The notes under the pieces were generated by a model that saw only the letters and a program-made list of their open reading frames with translations, was not told the origin of the DNA and searched no databases. 64,000 bases of DNA, from positions 868,001 to 932,000 of the forward strand of contig NZ_CP049919.1 in assembly GCF_015624425.1 (NCBI RefSeq). The letters are read 5' to 3'. The translations under genes were made by a program, and so were the position numbers. This document shows positions 43,634 through 51,618 of the stretch, piece after piece. The DNA is from Roseateles sp. DAIF2. GTDB taxonomy: Bacteria > Pseudomonadota > Gammaproteobacteria > Burkholderiales > Burkholderiaceae_C. How positions within the stretch are numbered: the stretch's first letter is position 1; every line of letters starts with the position of its first letter.

Positions 43634-45043
43634 ATGTCATCACCTTCGTCTTTGCCTTCCGACGCGCGCCGCGAGCAGGCGCGCCCGGCCGTGCTGGACC
43701 TGATCGGCAACACCCCGCTGCTGCCGGTGCGCCGGCTCGACACCGGGCCCTGCCAGCTGTTCCTGAAGCTGGAATCGCAGAACCCGGGCGGCTCGATCAA
43801 GGACCGCATCGGCCTGTCGATGATCGAGGCCGCCGAGCGCGAGGGCCTGATCCGGCCGGGCGGCACGGTGCTGGAGGCCACCGCCGGCAACACCGGCCTG
43901 GGCCTGGCCCTGGTGGCGCGGGCCAAGGGCTATCGCGTCGTGCTGGTGGTGCCGGACAAGATGTCGGCCGAGAAGGTGCAGCAGCTGAAGGCGCTGGGCG
44001 CCGAGATCCACCTGACCCGCTCCGATGTCGGCAAGGGCCACCCGGCCTATTACCAGGACCTGGCCGCCAAGCTGGCCGGCGAGATCCCCGGCGCCTGGTA
44101 TGCCGACCAGTTCAACAACCCCGCGAATCCGCTGGCCCATGAGACCACCACCGGCCCGGAGATCTGGCAGCAGGTCGGGCATCAGCTCGACGCCGTCGTC
44201 TGCGGCGTCGGCTCGGGCGGCACGATCACCGGCCTGACCCGCTTCTTCGCCAAGGTGCGGCCGGGCCTGGACATGGTGCTGGCCGATCCGGCCGGCTCGG
44301 TGCTGAAGGACTATGTGGAGACCGGCGCCTTCGGCGAGGCCGGTTCCTGGGCGGTGGAGGGCATCGGCGAGGACTTCATCCCGCCGATCGCCGACCTCTC
44401 CGGCGTGCGCCGCGCCTTCGAGGTGACGGACGAGGAAAGCTTCGCCACCGCGCGCGAGCTCTACCGCGCCGAGGGCATCCTGGCCGGCAGCTCCACCGGC
44501 ACCTTGCTGGCCGCGGCGCTGCGCTACTGCCGCGAGCAGACCGAGCCCAAGCGCGTGGTCAGCTTCGTCTGCGACACCGGCACCCGCTATCTCTCCAAGG
44601 TCTACAGCGACGCCTGGATGTTCGACCAGGGCCTGTTGAAGCGCAAGCGCTTCGCCGACCTGCGTGACCTGATCGCGCGCCCGGCCGGCGAGGGCGCGGT
44701 GGTCAGCGTCGGGCCCGATGACACCCTGCTGACCGCCTTCTCGCGCATGCGCCAGGCCGATATCTCGCAGCTGCCGGTGCTGGACGAGCAGCGCCGCCTG
44801 GTCGGCCTGCTGGACGAATCGGACCTGCTGGCCGGGCTGCACGAGGACCCGCGCCATTTCCGCCACCGCGTCGCCGATGCGATGAACCGCGCCGTGACGA
44901 CCCTGGCGCCCGATGCGCCGCTGCCGGCGCTGATCGCGCAGCTGAAGACCGGCCTGGTCGCGGTGATCGCCGACGAGCGCGGCTTCCACGGTTTCGTGAC
45001 CCGCTTCGACCTGCTCAACCATCTGAGGAAGACATTGGCATGA
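43634..45043 (+). CDS. Cystathionine beta-synthase (PLP domain plus CBS pair)
   Basis: The protein has 469 residues. The PLP-dependent domain has the cofactor Lys in ESQNPGGSIKDRIGLS, TAGNTG for the substrate loop, and GVGSGGTITGL for PLP phosphate binding. Two CBS domains follow at the C-terminus (RQADISQLPVLDEQRRLVGL and TGLVAVIADERGFHGFVTRF). It condenses homocysteine and serine to cystathionine. The start at 43634 is chosen because AAGGAG lies 9 bp upstream; in-frame ATGs at 43604 and before are less likely. It overlaps the next gene by 4 bp. Confidence 0.92.
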   Translation: MSSPSSLPSDARREQARPAVLDLIGNTPLLPVRRLDTGPCQLFLKLESQNPGGSIKDRIGLSMIEAAEREGLIRPGGTVLEATAGNTGLGLALVARAKGYRVVLVVPDKMSAEKVQQLKALGAEIHLTRSDVGKGHPAYYQDLAAKLAGEIPGAWYADQFNNPANPLAHETTTGPEIWQQVGHQLDAVVCGVGSGGTITGLTRFFAKVRPGLDMVLADPAGSVLKDYVETGAFGEAGSWAVEGIGEDFIPPIADLSGVRRAFEVTDEESFATARELYRAEGILAGSSTGTLLAAALRYCREQTEPKRVVSFVCDTGTRYLSKVYSDAWMFDQGLLKRKRFADLRDLIARPAGEGAVVSVGPDDTLLTAFSRMRQADISQLPVLDEQRRLVGLLDESDLLAGLHEDPRHFRHRVADAMNRAVTTLAPDAPLPALIAQLKTGLVAVIADERGFHGFVTRFDLLNHLRKTLA

Positions 45044-46233
45044 GTGCACCTGATAACGACAAGACGGCCGACTACGCCTTCGACACCCGCGCGATCCACG
45101 GCGGCCAGCAGCCCGACCCGCTGACCGGCGCGGTGATGCCGCCGATCTACGCCACCAGCACCTACCGCCAGAAGAGCCCCGGCGTGCACCAGGGCTACGA
45201 GTACGGCCGCACCCACAACCCGACGCGCCAGGCCTATGAGCGCGCGGTGGCCAATCTGGAGGGCGGCGTACAGGGCTATGCCTTCTCCTCCGGCCTGGCC
45301 GCGATGGCGACCCTGCTGGACACTCTGCCGGCCGGCTCGCACATCGTCGCCGGCGACGATCTCTACGGCGGCAGCTACCGCCTGTTCGAGCGGGTGCGCA
45401 AGATCAGCGCCGGCCTGCAGGTCTCCTTTGTCGATAGCAGCGAGGCCGCCCATGTGCAGGCCGCGCTGCGGCCCGAGACGCGCCTGATCTGGATCGAGAC
45501 GCCCAGCAACCCGATGATGAAGCTGACCGATCTCGAGGCGGTCGGCCGCATCGCGCGCGCCCATGGCCAGGCGCTGGCGGTGGCGGACAACACCTTCGCC
45601 AGCCCCTGGTCGCAGCGCCCGCTGGAGCTGGGCTTCGATGTGGTGCTGCATTCGGCTACCAAGTACCTGAACGGCCACAGCGATGTGATCAGCGGCGTGA
45701 TCGCGGTCGGCGGCGAGCCGCGCCAGGCCGCGATCCGCGAGCAACTGGAGTTCTTGCACAACGCGATCGGCTCGGTGGCCGGGCCCTTCGACAGCTTCCT
45801 GGCGCTGCGCGGGCTGAAGACCCTGGCCTTGCGCATGCAGCGCCACAACGAGAGCGCGCAGCAGATCGCCGAATGGCTGGAGCGCCAGCCGCGCGTGCGC
45901 CGCGTCCATTACCCGGGCCTGGCCACGCATCCGCAGTACGCGCTGGCGCGCCATCAGCAGCGCGGCGGCGGCGGCATGATCAGCATCGCGCTGGACACCG
46001 ATCTGGCCGGCGCACGGCGCTTCCTGGAGCGGGTCGAGATCTTCGGCCTGGCCGAAAGCCTGGGCGGGGTCGAGAGCCTGATCTCGCTGCCGGCGCTGAT
46101 GACCCATGCCTCGATCCCGCCCGAGCAGCGCGCGCGCCTGGGCATCAGCGATGCGCTGGTGCGCATCTCGGTCGGCATCGAGGATGTCGAGGACCTGAAG
46201 CGCGACCTGGCCGCCGGCCTGGCGGCGCTGTGA
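45040..46233 (+). CDS. Cystathionine gamma-lyase / gamma-synthase family PLP enzyme
   Basis: The 397-residue enzyme of the Cys/Met metabolism PLP family starts [20 protein letters not shown]. It carries [19 protein letters not shown], the PLP Lys in [18 protein letters not shown], and [20 protein letters not shown] at the end. Coupled to cystathionine beta-synthase, it most likely cleaves cystathionine to cysteine, completing reverse transsulfuration. Gamma-synthase cannot be ruled out by motifs alone. Confidence 0.9.
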   Translation: MSAPDNDKTADYAFDTRAIHGGQQPDPLTGAVMPPIYATSTYRQKSPGVHQGYEYGRTHNPTRQAYERAVANLEGGVQGYAFSSGLAAMATLLDTLPAGSHIVAGDDLYGGSYRLFERVRKISAGLQVSFVDSSEAAHVQAALRPETRLIWIETPSNPMMKLTDLEAVGRIARAHGQALAVADNTFASPWSQRPLELGFDVVLHSATKYLNGHSDVISGVIAVGGEPRQAAIREQLEFLHNAIGSVAGPFDSFLALRGLKTLALRMQRHNESAQQIAEWLERQPRVRRVHYPGLATHPQYALARHQQRGGGGMISIALDTDLAGARRFLERVEIFGLAESLGGVESLISLPALMTHASIPPEQRARLGISDALVRISVGIEDVEDLKRDLAAGLAAL

Positions 46234-46270
46234 TGATGATGACGAAGAAGATGACGACGACGGCGACCGG

Positions 46271-47320
46271 ATGAATATCGAGATCACCACGACGCAAGAC
46301 CCGACCCTGCAGCAGGAGCTGCTGCCGGTGATCGACATCGCGCCGCTGCTGGACCCGGCGCGGCTGGACCCGAGCGCGCTGGACCGCATCGCCGCGCAGA
46401 TCAACGGCGCCTGCCGCGCCCATGGCTTCTTCTACATCACCGGCCATGGCGTGGCGCCGGCCCTGATCGAGAACCTGCAGACGCAGAGCCGCTTGTTCTT
46501 CGCGCTGCCGGAGGAGCTGAAGCTGCGCTGGTCGATGAGCGAGGGCGGGCGCGCCTGGCGCGGCTATTTCCGCACAGGCGGCGAGCTGACCTCGGGCCGG
46601 CCGGACTGGAAGGAGGGCCTGTACCTCGGCAGCGAGCTGGCGCCCGATCATGAGCTGGTGCGCGCCGGCACGCCGCTGCACGGCCCCAACCTCTGGCCCG
46701 ATGCGGTGGTGCCGGGCCTGCGCCCGGCGGTGCTGGACTATATGGCCGCGCTGGCCGAGGTGGGGCAGGCGGTGATGCGCGGCCTGGCGCTGAGCCTGGC
46801 CTTGCCGCAGGACTATTTCGCGACCCGCTATACCGCCGATCCGCTGCTGCTGTTCCGCCTGTTCAACTACCCGAGCCGGCCGGCGCCGGCCGAGGCCGAT
46901 GTCGGCTGGGGTGTCGGCGAGCACACCGACTACGGCCTGCTGACCCTGCTCTACCAAGATGACACCGGCGGTCTGCAGGTCAAGACCCGCGCCGGCTGGA
47001 TCGAGGCGCCGCCGATCCCCGGCAGCTTCGTCTGCAATATCGGCGACATGCTGGACCGCATGACGCGCGGCCTGTACCGCTCGACGCCGCACCGCGTGCG
47101 CCTGAACCGCAGCGGGCACGACCGCCTGTCCTTCCCGCTGTTCTTCGACCCGAACTACTTCGCCCGCGTGCAGCCGATCGCCGGCCTGCCGCCGGCTGAC
47201 GACGACGCGGCCAGCCGCTGGGACGGCGCCAGCGTGCATGCCTTTGAGGGCAGCTACGGCGCCTACCTGTTGGGCAAGGTCGGCAAGGTGTTCCCGGAGC
47301 TGCTGCGGCAGGTGCTCTGA
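46271..47320 (+). CDS. Isopenicillin-N-synthase-family 2-oxoglutarate/Fe(II) oxygenase
   Basis: The 349-residue enzyme has an N-terminal DIOX_N region ([16 protein letters not shown] and [15 protein letters not shown]) and the double-stranded beta-helix core. The iron ligands are the His and Asp of [12 protein letters not shown] and the His of [12 protein letters not shown], whose Arg begins the 2-oxoglutarate site. It starts 37 bp after the gamma-lyase-like gene and probably shares its transcript. The substrate is unknown; a sulfur-containing or amino-acid-derived compound is a guess from context. Confidence 0.88.
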   Translation: MNIEITTTQDPTLQQELLPVIDIAPLLDPARLDPSALDRIAAQINGACRAHGFFYITGHGVAPALIENLQTQSRLFFALPEELKLRWSMSEGGRAWRGYFRTGGELTSGRPDWKEGLYLGSELAPDHELVRAGTPLHGPNLWPDAVVPGLRPAVLDYMAALAEVGQAVMRGLALSLALPQDYFATRYTADPLLLFRLFNYPSRPAPAEADVGWGVGEHTDYGLLTLLYQDDTGGLQVKTRAGWIEAPPIPGSFVCNIGDMLDRMTRGLYRSTPHRVRLNRSGHDRLSFPLFFDPNYFARVQPIAGLPPADDDAASRWDGASVHAFEGSYGAYLLGKVGKVFPELLRQVL

Positions 47321-47337
47321 GCCGCCGGGCGGCTCGA

Positions 47338-47751
47338 TCAGGCCTTCGGATACAGGATCATCTGCGTGCAGCGGAACAGCGCGATGGTCTTGCCGCTGTC
47401 GCGGTGCCGGACCACCGCGTCCCAGACCTGGGTCGTGCGGCCGCCATGCACCAGCGTCGCGGCGACCTCGATCACGCCCGCGCGCGCGGTGCCCAGGTGG
47501 TTCGACTTCAGCTCGATCGTCGTGAAGCTCTGTGCGCCCTCGGGCAGGCTGCTCATGCAGCCGTAGCCGCAGGCGGTGTCGGCCAGGGTCACGACGCTGC
47601 CGGCGTGCAGATAGCCGTTGGGCGCCATCACATGCGGCGCCACCGCCAGTTCGGCGCGGATCTCGCCCGGCGCGACCGCGGTGATGACGATGCCCAGATG
47701 GCCGGGCAGGGAGGGCGCGCCGCGCGCGTTCAGTTGTTCGGGGCTCAACAT
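47338..47751 (-). CDS. PaaI-family hotdog thioesterase
   Basis: The 137-residue protein has the hotdog fold with PNGYLHAGSVVTLADTACGY, the family active-site helix, and the strand TTIELKSNHLGTARAGVIEV. The ATG at 47751 is chosen over an in-frame start at 47832 because it gives the normal length. The longer form would overlap the DUF2306 gene by 4 bp, which would also be a plausible coupling. It hydrolyses an acyl-CoA thioester of unknown identity. Confidence 0.85.
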   Translation of the reverse strand: MLSPEQLNARGAPSLPGHLGIVITAVAPGEIRAELAVAPHVMAPNGYLHAGSVVTLADTACGYGCMSSLPEGAQSFTTIELKSNHLGTARAGVIEVAATLVHGGRTTQVWDAVVRHRDSGKTIALFRCTQMILYPKA

Positions 47752-47828
47752 GGAGTGGTGGCGATGGACTGCTGCGGGAGGCGGCCGGCGCCAGGGGCGC
47801 GGCCGGGAAGATGCCAGGAGAAAGCGGC

Positions 47829-48476
47829 TCATTCTGCCCGCTGCGCCCGCGCGCGCTGTCGCTCATGTGCCAGCCAGGCTTCGGCCGCCAGCAGATTTGG
47901 CAGCCAGCACAGCCAGGCGATGAGGGGATAGCTCTGCTCGACCGGCAGGCCCAGCGCCGCGCCGGCGGCGAGGTACAGGCGCAGGGTGATCGCGGCGGCG
48001 GTCAGTGCGAAGCTGCGGATCATCCAGGCGCGGTGCTGCTCGTAGCGCCGCGCTCGTGCATGGCGCAAGCCCTCGAAGCTGCTGGCGGCCCACAGCAGGG
48101 CCAGGCAGAGGAAGCCGGCCGAGGCCAGCACGCCGGTCTCGGCCGGCAGGGCCAGCGGCAGCGCGCTGAGCGTGCCCAGCGCCACCGCCGCCATGTACAG
48201 GCGACCGCCCCAGCGATGCAGCGCGGGCCGGCGCCGGCGCAGCGCGGCGGCCAGCTGCAGCGGCCCGACCAGCAGGGCCAGCGCGGCGCTCAGCGCATGC
48301 ACGATCAGCAGCTCGCGGCGCGCCAGCAGATTGCCCAGCTCCGGCGCATAGGGCTGGCCGGGCAGCGCATAGCGCAACGACAGCAGGCCGACCGCCAGGG
48401 CCGACAGCGTCAGCAGCCCGAAGGCCAGGGTCTTGAGCAGGGACGGTTGATGATGGTGAGCGCTTGAGTGGTCCAT
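47829..48476 (-). CDS. DUF2306 membrane protein
   Basis: The 215-residue protein has a short His-rich start (MDHSSAHHHQPS) and about six helices. The family region includes ALHRWGGRLYMAAVALGTLS and YEQHRAWMIRSFALTAAAIT, with conserved His residues in the membrane. The function of DUF2306 is unknown. Its promoter carries the three 11-bp repeats described at 48506, which links it to the adjacent two-component system. Confidence 0.85.
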   Translation of the reverse strand: MDHSSAHHHQPSLLKTLAFGLLTLSALAVGLLSLRYALPGQPYAPELGNLLARRELLIVHALSAALALLVGPLQLAAALRRRRPALHRWGGRLYMAAVALGTLSALPLALPAETGVLASAGFLCLALLWAASSFEGLRHARARRYEQHRAWMIRSFALTAAAITLRLYLAAGAALGLPVEQSYPLIAWLCWLPNLLAAEAWLAHERQRARAQRAE

Positions 48477-48505
48477 GGCACGCCTTCCTGAGATGGAGTG
48501 CGGCC

Positions 48506-48548
48506 ACTCTAGGCAGCGAGATTGAGCTGGCGCTTAGCGGCGACTTAG
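48506..48548 (-). promoter_or_regulatory. Promoter of the DUF2306 gene with three 11-bp response-regulator repeats
   Basis: Reading leftward, three consecutive 11-bp units CTAAGTCGCCG, CTAAGCGCCAG and CTCAATCTCGC (48548 down to 48516) are followed directly by TGCCTAGAGT (48515-48506), a probable extended -10. The same -10 and repeat arrangement stands before the MipA gene. Direct repeats one helical turn apart are what OmpR/PmrA/QseB-type regulators bind. Confidence 0.6.
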
Positions 48549-49972
48549 GTGTGGATTAGGGCGGTACCGAGATGGATGCGCGCCAGCAGCCCCGGTGCCC
48601 CGTCGTCGCGGGCCAGCAGCTCGATGCGCAGCCGGTGGCGCGCGCCGGCCGCGCGCGCGATCGCCAGCCCCAGGCCGCTGCCGCCTGCGCTGGCGCCGGG
48701 CATGCGGAAGAAGCGGTCGAACACCCGCTCGCGCATCTCGGGCGGCAGGCCCGGCCCGCTGTCGATGATGTCGACCACCGGCCGGTCCTCGGGCGCGTGC
48801 AGGCGCACCTCGACCTGGCCGCCGGGCGGGGTGTAGCGCAGCGCGTTGTCCAGCAGGTTGTCGAACAGGCTGCGCAGGTCGGACGGCGCGGCGCGCAGCC
48901 GCGGCGCGATGCGGCCATCGAAGCCGACCTCGATGCCGCGCCGGTCGGCCAGCACCATCAGCTGGCCGATGCTGTCGCGCAGCAGCTCGGTCAGGTCCAG
49001 CGGCTCGGCCGGCGGCGCGCTGGCCGGCGCCTCCTGGCGCGACAGGCGCAGCAGCTGCTCGACCAGATGCTGGGCGCGCCGCAGGCCGGCCTCCAGCTGC
49101 GCCAGCTGCTGCTGCGGTGGGCCAGGCGGCACATCGGGGCGCAGGTTCTCCAGCTGCAGCGAGACCGCGGCCATCGGCGTGCGCAGCTCATGGGCCGCGT
49201 CCTGCACGAAGCGGCGCTGCGCCGCGAAGGCCTCGCGCAGCCGCGCCAGCAGGCTGTTGAAGGCGGCCACCAGCGGCGCGATCTCTTCGGGCAGGCGGGT
49301 CAGCGCGATCTGCTGCTGCAGGCTGCCCTCGTCGCGCTGCGCCACCTGCTGCGCGAGCTCGTGCAGATGCCGCGAGCTGCGGCCGACCACCAGCCACAGC
49401 ACCAGCAGCAGCACCGGCAGCAGCAGCGCGATCGGCAGGCCGGCCTGCAGCGCGCGCGCCGCCACCTCCTCGCTGAGGAAGCGGCTGCTCTGCAGCACCT
49501 GCACATGCAGCCGGTCGCCGCCCGCCGGCTCGGGCGACGCGGTGTAGACGCGCCAGCCCTGGTCGGCCGTCGCCGGGCTTGGGGCCAGGTCTTGATAGCC
49601 GGGCGCCGTCTGCAGCGGCACCGCGATGTCGGGCCGCGAGCTGGCCAGCAGGCGGCCGTCGCCGGACCAGAGCTGGACGATGAAGCTGCCCCATTTGTAG
49701 AGCTGCTTGTCGCTGACGACAGGGGGCGGCGCGGCCTTCGCGACCTCGGCGGCGCTGCGCGCCGCATGCGAATGGGCCAGCGCCGCCATCTGCCCGTCCA
49801 TGAAGGTGTAGACCAGCCGGCTGTAGCAGGCATGGAAGTTCCAGCCCGCGGCGACCGCGGCCAGCAGGTGCAGTGGCACCAGCCACAGCAGCAACTGGCC
49901 GCGCAGCGAGCGCGGGCGGTACCAGGGCGCGCGGCCGAGGGGCGAAGCAACAGCGGTGGCGGCGGTGCTCAT
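48545..49972 (-). CDS. Two-component sensor histidine kinase (QseC/PmrB-like)
   Basis: The protein has 475 residues. Two membrane helices (LLLWLVPLHLLAAVAAGWNF and LPIALLLPVLLLVLWLVVGR) flank a periplasmic sensor region of about 140 residues. HAMP-like sequence is followed by HisKA with the phospho-His in DAAHELRTPMAAVSLQ, and by an HATPase domain (NLLDNALRYTPPGG, IDSGPGLPPEMRERVF, GSGLGLAI). It overlaps the regulator gene by 4 bp and partners it. The ligand is unknown; cationic peptides, metals or acid are typical for this group. Confidence 0.92.
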   Translation of the reverse strand: MSTAATAVASPLGRAPWYRPRSLRGQLLLWLVPLHLLAAVAAGWNFHACYSRLVYTFMDGQMAALAHSHAARSAAEVAKAAPPPVVSDKQLYKWGSFIVQLWSGDGRLLASSRPDIAVPLQTAPGYQDLAPSPATADQGWRVYTASPEPAGGDRLHVQVLQSSRFLSEEVAARALQAGLPIALLLPVLLLVLWLVVGRSSRHLHELAQQVAQRDEGSLQQQIALTRLPEEIAPLVAAFNSLLARLREAFAAQRRFVQDAAHELRTPMAAVSLQLENLRPDVPPGPPQQQLAQLEAGLRRAQHLVEQLLRLSRQEAPASAPPAEPLDLTELLRDSIGQLMVLADRRGIEVGFDGRIAPRLRAAPSDLRSLFDNLLDNALRYTPPGGQVEVRLHAPEDRPVVDIIDSGPGLPPEMRERVFDRFFRMPGASAGGSGLGLAIARAAGARHRLRIELLARDDGAPGLLARIHLGTALIHT

Positions 49973-50631
49973 GCGACGGCGACGCGCCAGCCCAGGCCGC
50001 GCACATTGCGGATCGCCTCGGCGCCGAGCTTGCGGCGCATGCCGTGGATCAGCACGTCGACCGCATTGCTGGTGACCTCCTCGCCCCAGCCGTAGATGCG
50101 CCGCTCCAGCTGCTCGCGCGACAGGATCGCGCCGGGCCGCTCCAGCAGCGCATGCAGCAGCGCGAACTCGCGCGCGGTCAGCGCCTCGCGCGCGCCGTTG
50201 TGGCGCAGCAGCTCGCGCGTGCCCAGGTCCAGCTGCAGTCCGGCGCAGCCGATCAGCGGCTGGGCCGCGCCGCTGCGCCGGCGCACGATCGCGCGCATGC
50301 GTGCCAGCAGCTCGCCCATCACGAAGGGCTTGAGCAGGTAGTCGTCGGCGCCCAGGTCCAGGCCATGGATGCGGTCGTCGACGCCGTCGCGCGCGGTCAG
50401 CACCAGCACCGGGGTCAGGTCGCCGCGGCCGCGCGCCTGGCGCAGCACCTCGGTGCCGTCCAGGCCGGGCAGGCTCAGGTCCAGCAGCACGCAGGCATAG
50501 CCGCCATCGGCCAGGGCGCTGCGCGCCAGGCCGCCGTCGCGTACCCAGTCGACCGACCAGCCGGCGCTCTCCAGCGCGCGCGACAGGTTGCAGCCGATCA
50601 TCTCGTCGTCTTCCACCAGCAATGCGCGCAA
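49969..50631 (-). CDS. OmpR-family response regulator (QseB/PmrA-like)
   Basis: The protein has 220 residues. The receiver domain has the acidic pair in LLVEDDEMIG, the phospho-Asp in ACVLLDLSLPGLDG and the Lys in YLLKPFVMGEL. The C-terminal winged helix has LTAREFALLHALLERPGAIL and VDVLIHGMRRKLGAE. It is transcribed first, ahead of the kinase gene. Its own promoter, the DUF2306 promoter and the MipA promoter carry matching 11-bp repeats, so autoregulation and control of both neighbours are likely. Confidence 0.93.
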   Translation of the reverse strand: MRALLVEDDEMIGCNLSRALESAGWSVDWVRDGGLARSALADGGYACVLLDLSLPGLDGTEVLRQARGRGDLTPVLVLTARDGVDDRIHGLDLGADDYLLKPFVMGELLARMRAIVRRRSGAAQPLIGCAGLQLDLGTRELLRHNGAREALTAREFALLHALLERPGAILSREQLERRIYGWGEEVTSNAVDVLIHGMRRKLGAEAIRNVRGLGWRVAVA

Positions 50632-50662
50632 GGCATGACTCCTTCCCGGGGCTTGTGGCGCC

Positions 50663-50694
50663 AGCGTACGGCGTTTTTCTTAGGCCGGCGTGAG
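50663..50694 (-). promoter_or_regulatory. Probable autoregulatory promoter of the response-regulator gene
   Basis: Reading leftward, CTCACGCCGGC and CTAAGAAAAAC (50694 down to 50673) are followed directly by GCCGTACGCT (50672-50663), in the same spacing as the mipA and DUF2306 promoters. The match is weaker than in the other two, in particular the -10. Confidence 0.4.
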
Positions 50695-50738
50695 CGCGCA
50701 GCATAAACAACAGGCGGGCGCCGCAGCGCGCATCGGGG

Positions 50739-50770
50739 CTAACGCCGAGCTAAGTCTGGCTGCCTAGAGT
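50739..50770 (+). promoter_or_regulatory. Promoter of the MipA/OmpV gene with two 11-bp response-regulator repeats
   Basis: CTAACGCCGAG (50739-50749) and CTAAGTCTGGC (50750-50760) are tandem and directly followed by TGCCTAGAGT (50761-50770). This 10-mer is identical to that before the DUF2306 gene and probably contains the -10 TAGAGT. A pyrimidine-rich leader and TCAAGGA ribosome site follow. Confidence 0.6.
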
Positions 50771-50819
50771 CCGCCCGTCTTTCTTCATCTTCATCTTCTT
50801 TCCATCAAGGATCCCGACG

Positions 50820-51572
50820 ATGCGACGACTCTTCGCTGCCGCCCTGCTGGCCCTGCCTATCGCCGGTCCGACGACCGCCATCGCCCAGCCCGAGGCGCAG
50901 GCCTCCTCCTGGGGGCTGGGCCTGGGCGTCGGCTACGAGCGCCGCGCCTACCGAGATTTCGACAACCGCGCCCGCGTGCTGCCGCTGCTGATGTACGAGA
51001 ACCGCTGGGTCAGCGTGGCCGGCCCCGGCATCGATCTGAAGCTGCCGGATGTCGGCCCGCTGGCGCTGCGCCTGCGCGCCCGCTACGCCTTCGATGGTTA
51101 CGAGGCCGACGATTCGCCCTATCTGGCCGGCATGGCCGAGCGCAAGGGCGGTGTCTGGGTGGGCGGCGCGCTGGCCTGGCAGCTGGGGGCGACGCGGCTC
51201 TCGGCCGAGCTGCTGGGCGATGCCTCGGGCAACAGCAAGGGGCGGCAGTTCCGGCTGCAGGCCGAGCACAGCTTCCGCGCCGGCGATTTCGAGCTGACGC
51301 CGCGCCTGGCCGCGCTGTCGCTGGACCGCAAGTATGTGGACTACTACTACGGCGTAGCGCTCAGCGAGCAGCGCGCCGGCCGCGCGGCCCATGCCGGCGA
51401 ATCCACCGTCAACACCGAGCTGGGCCTGCGCGTCGGCTACCGCCTGGCGTCGCAGCAGCTGCTGATGCTGGACCTGAGCGGCACGCGCCTGGGCCGCGGC
51501 ATCAAGGCCAGCCCGCTGGTCGAGCGCGGCAGCGAGACGGGGCTGCGGATGGCGTACCTGTACCGCTTCTGA
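50820..51572 (+). CDS. MipA/OmpV-family outer-membrane protein
   Basis: The 250-residue protein has a signal peptide (MRRLFAAALLALPIAGPTTA ... IAQ) and then an amphipathic beta-barrel ending in the terminal aromatic RMAYLYRF. The family signatures include WGLGLGVGYERRAYRDFDNR and RARVLPLLMYENRWV near the start. MipA/OmpV proteins were described as scaffolds for murein enzymes and as outer-membrane proteins induced by two-component systems. Here the adjacent system very likely controls it through the shared promoter repeats. Confidence 0.9.
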   Translation: MRRLFAAALLALPIAGPTTAIAQPEAQASSWGLGLGVGYERRAYRDFDNRARVLPLLMYENRWVSVAGPGIDLKLPDVGPLALRLRARYAFDGYEADDSPYLAGMAERKGGVWVGGALAWQLGATRLSAELLGDASGNSKGRQFRLQAEHSFRAGDFELTPRLAALSLDRKYVDYYYGVALSEQRAGRAAHAGESTVNTELGLRVGYRLASQQLLMLDLSGTRLGRGIKASPLVERGSETGLRMAYLYRF

Positions 51573-51618
51573 GGTCGGAAAGAAGCCGGCCCCGGGGCCG
51601 GCTGCATCGCGACGCGTC

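Noticed and set aside
46234..46270. GAT/GAC triplet run as a small gene or microsatellite of interest
   Set aside because: It is a short simple-sequence linker between two genes with no sign of translation as a separate product.
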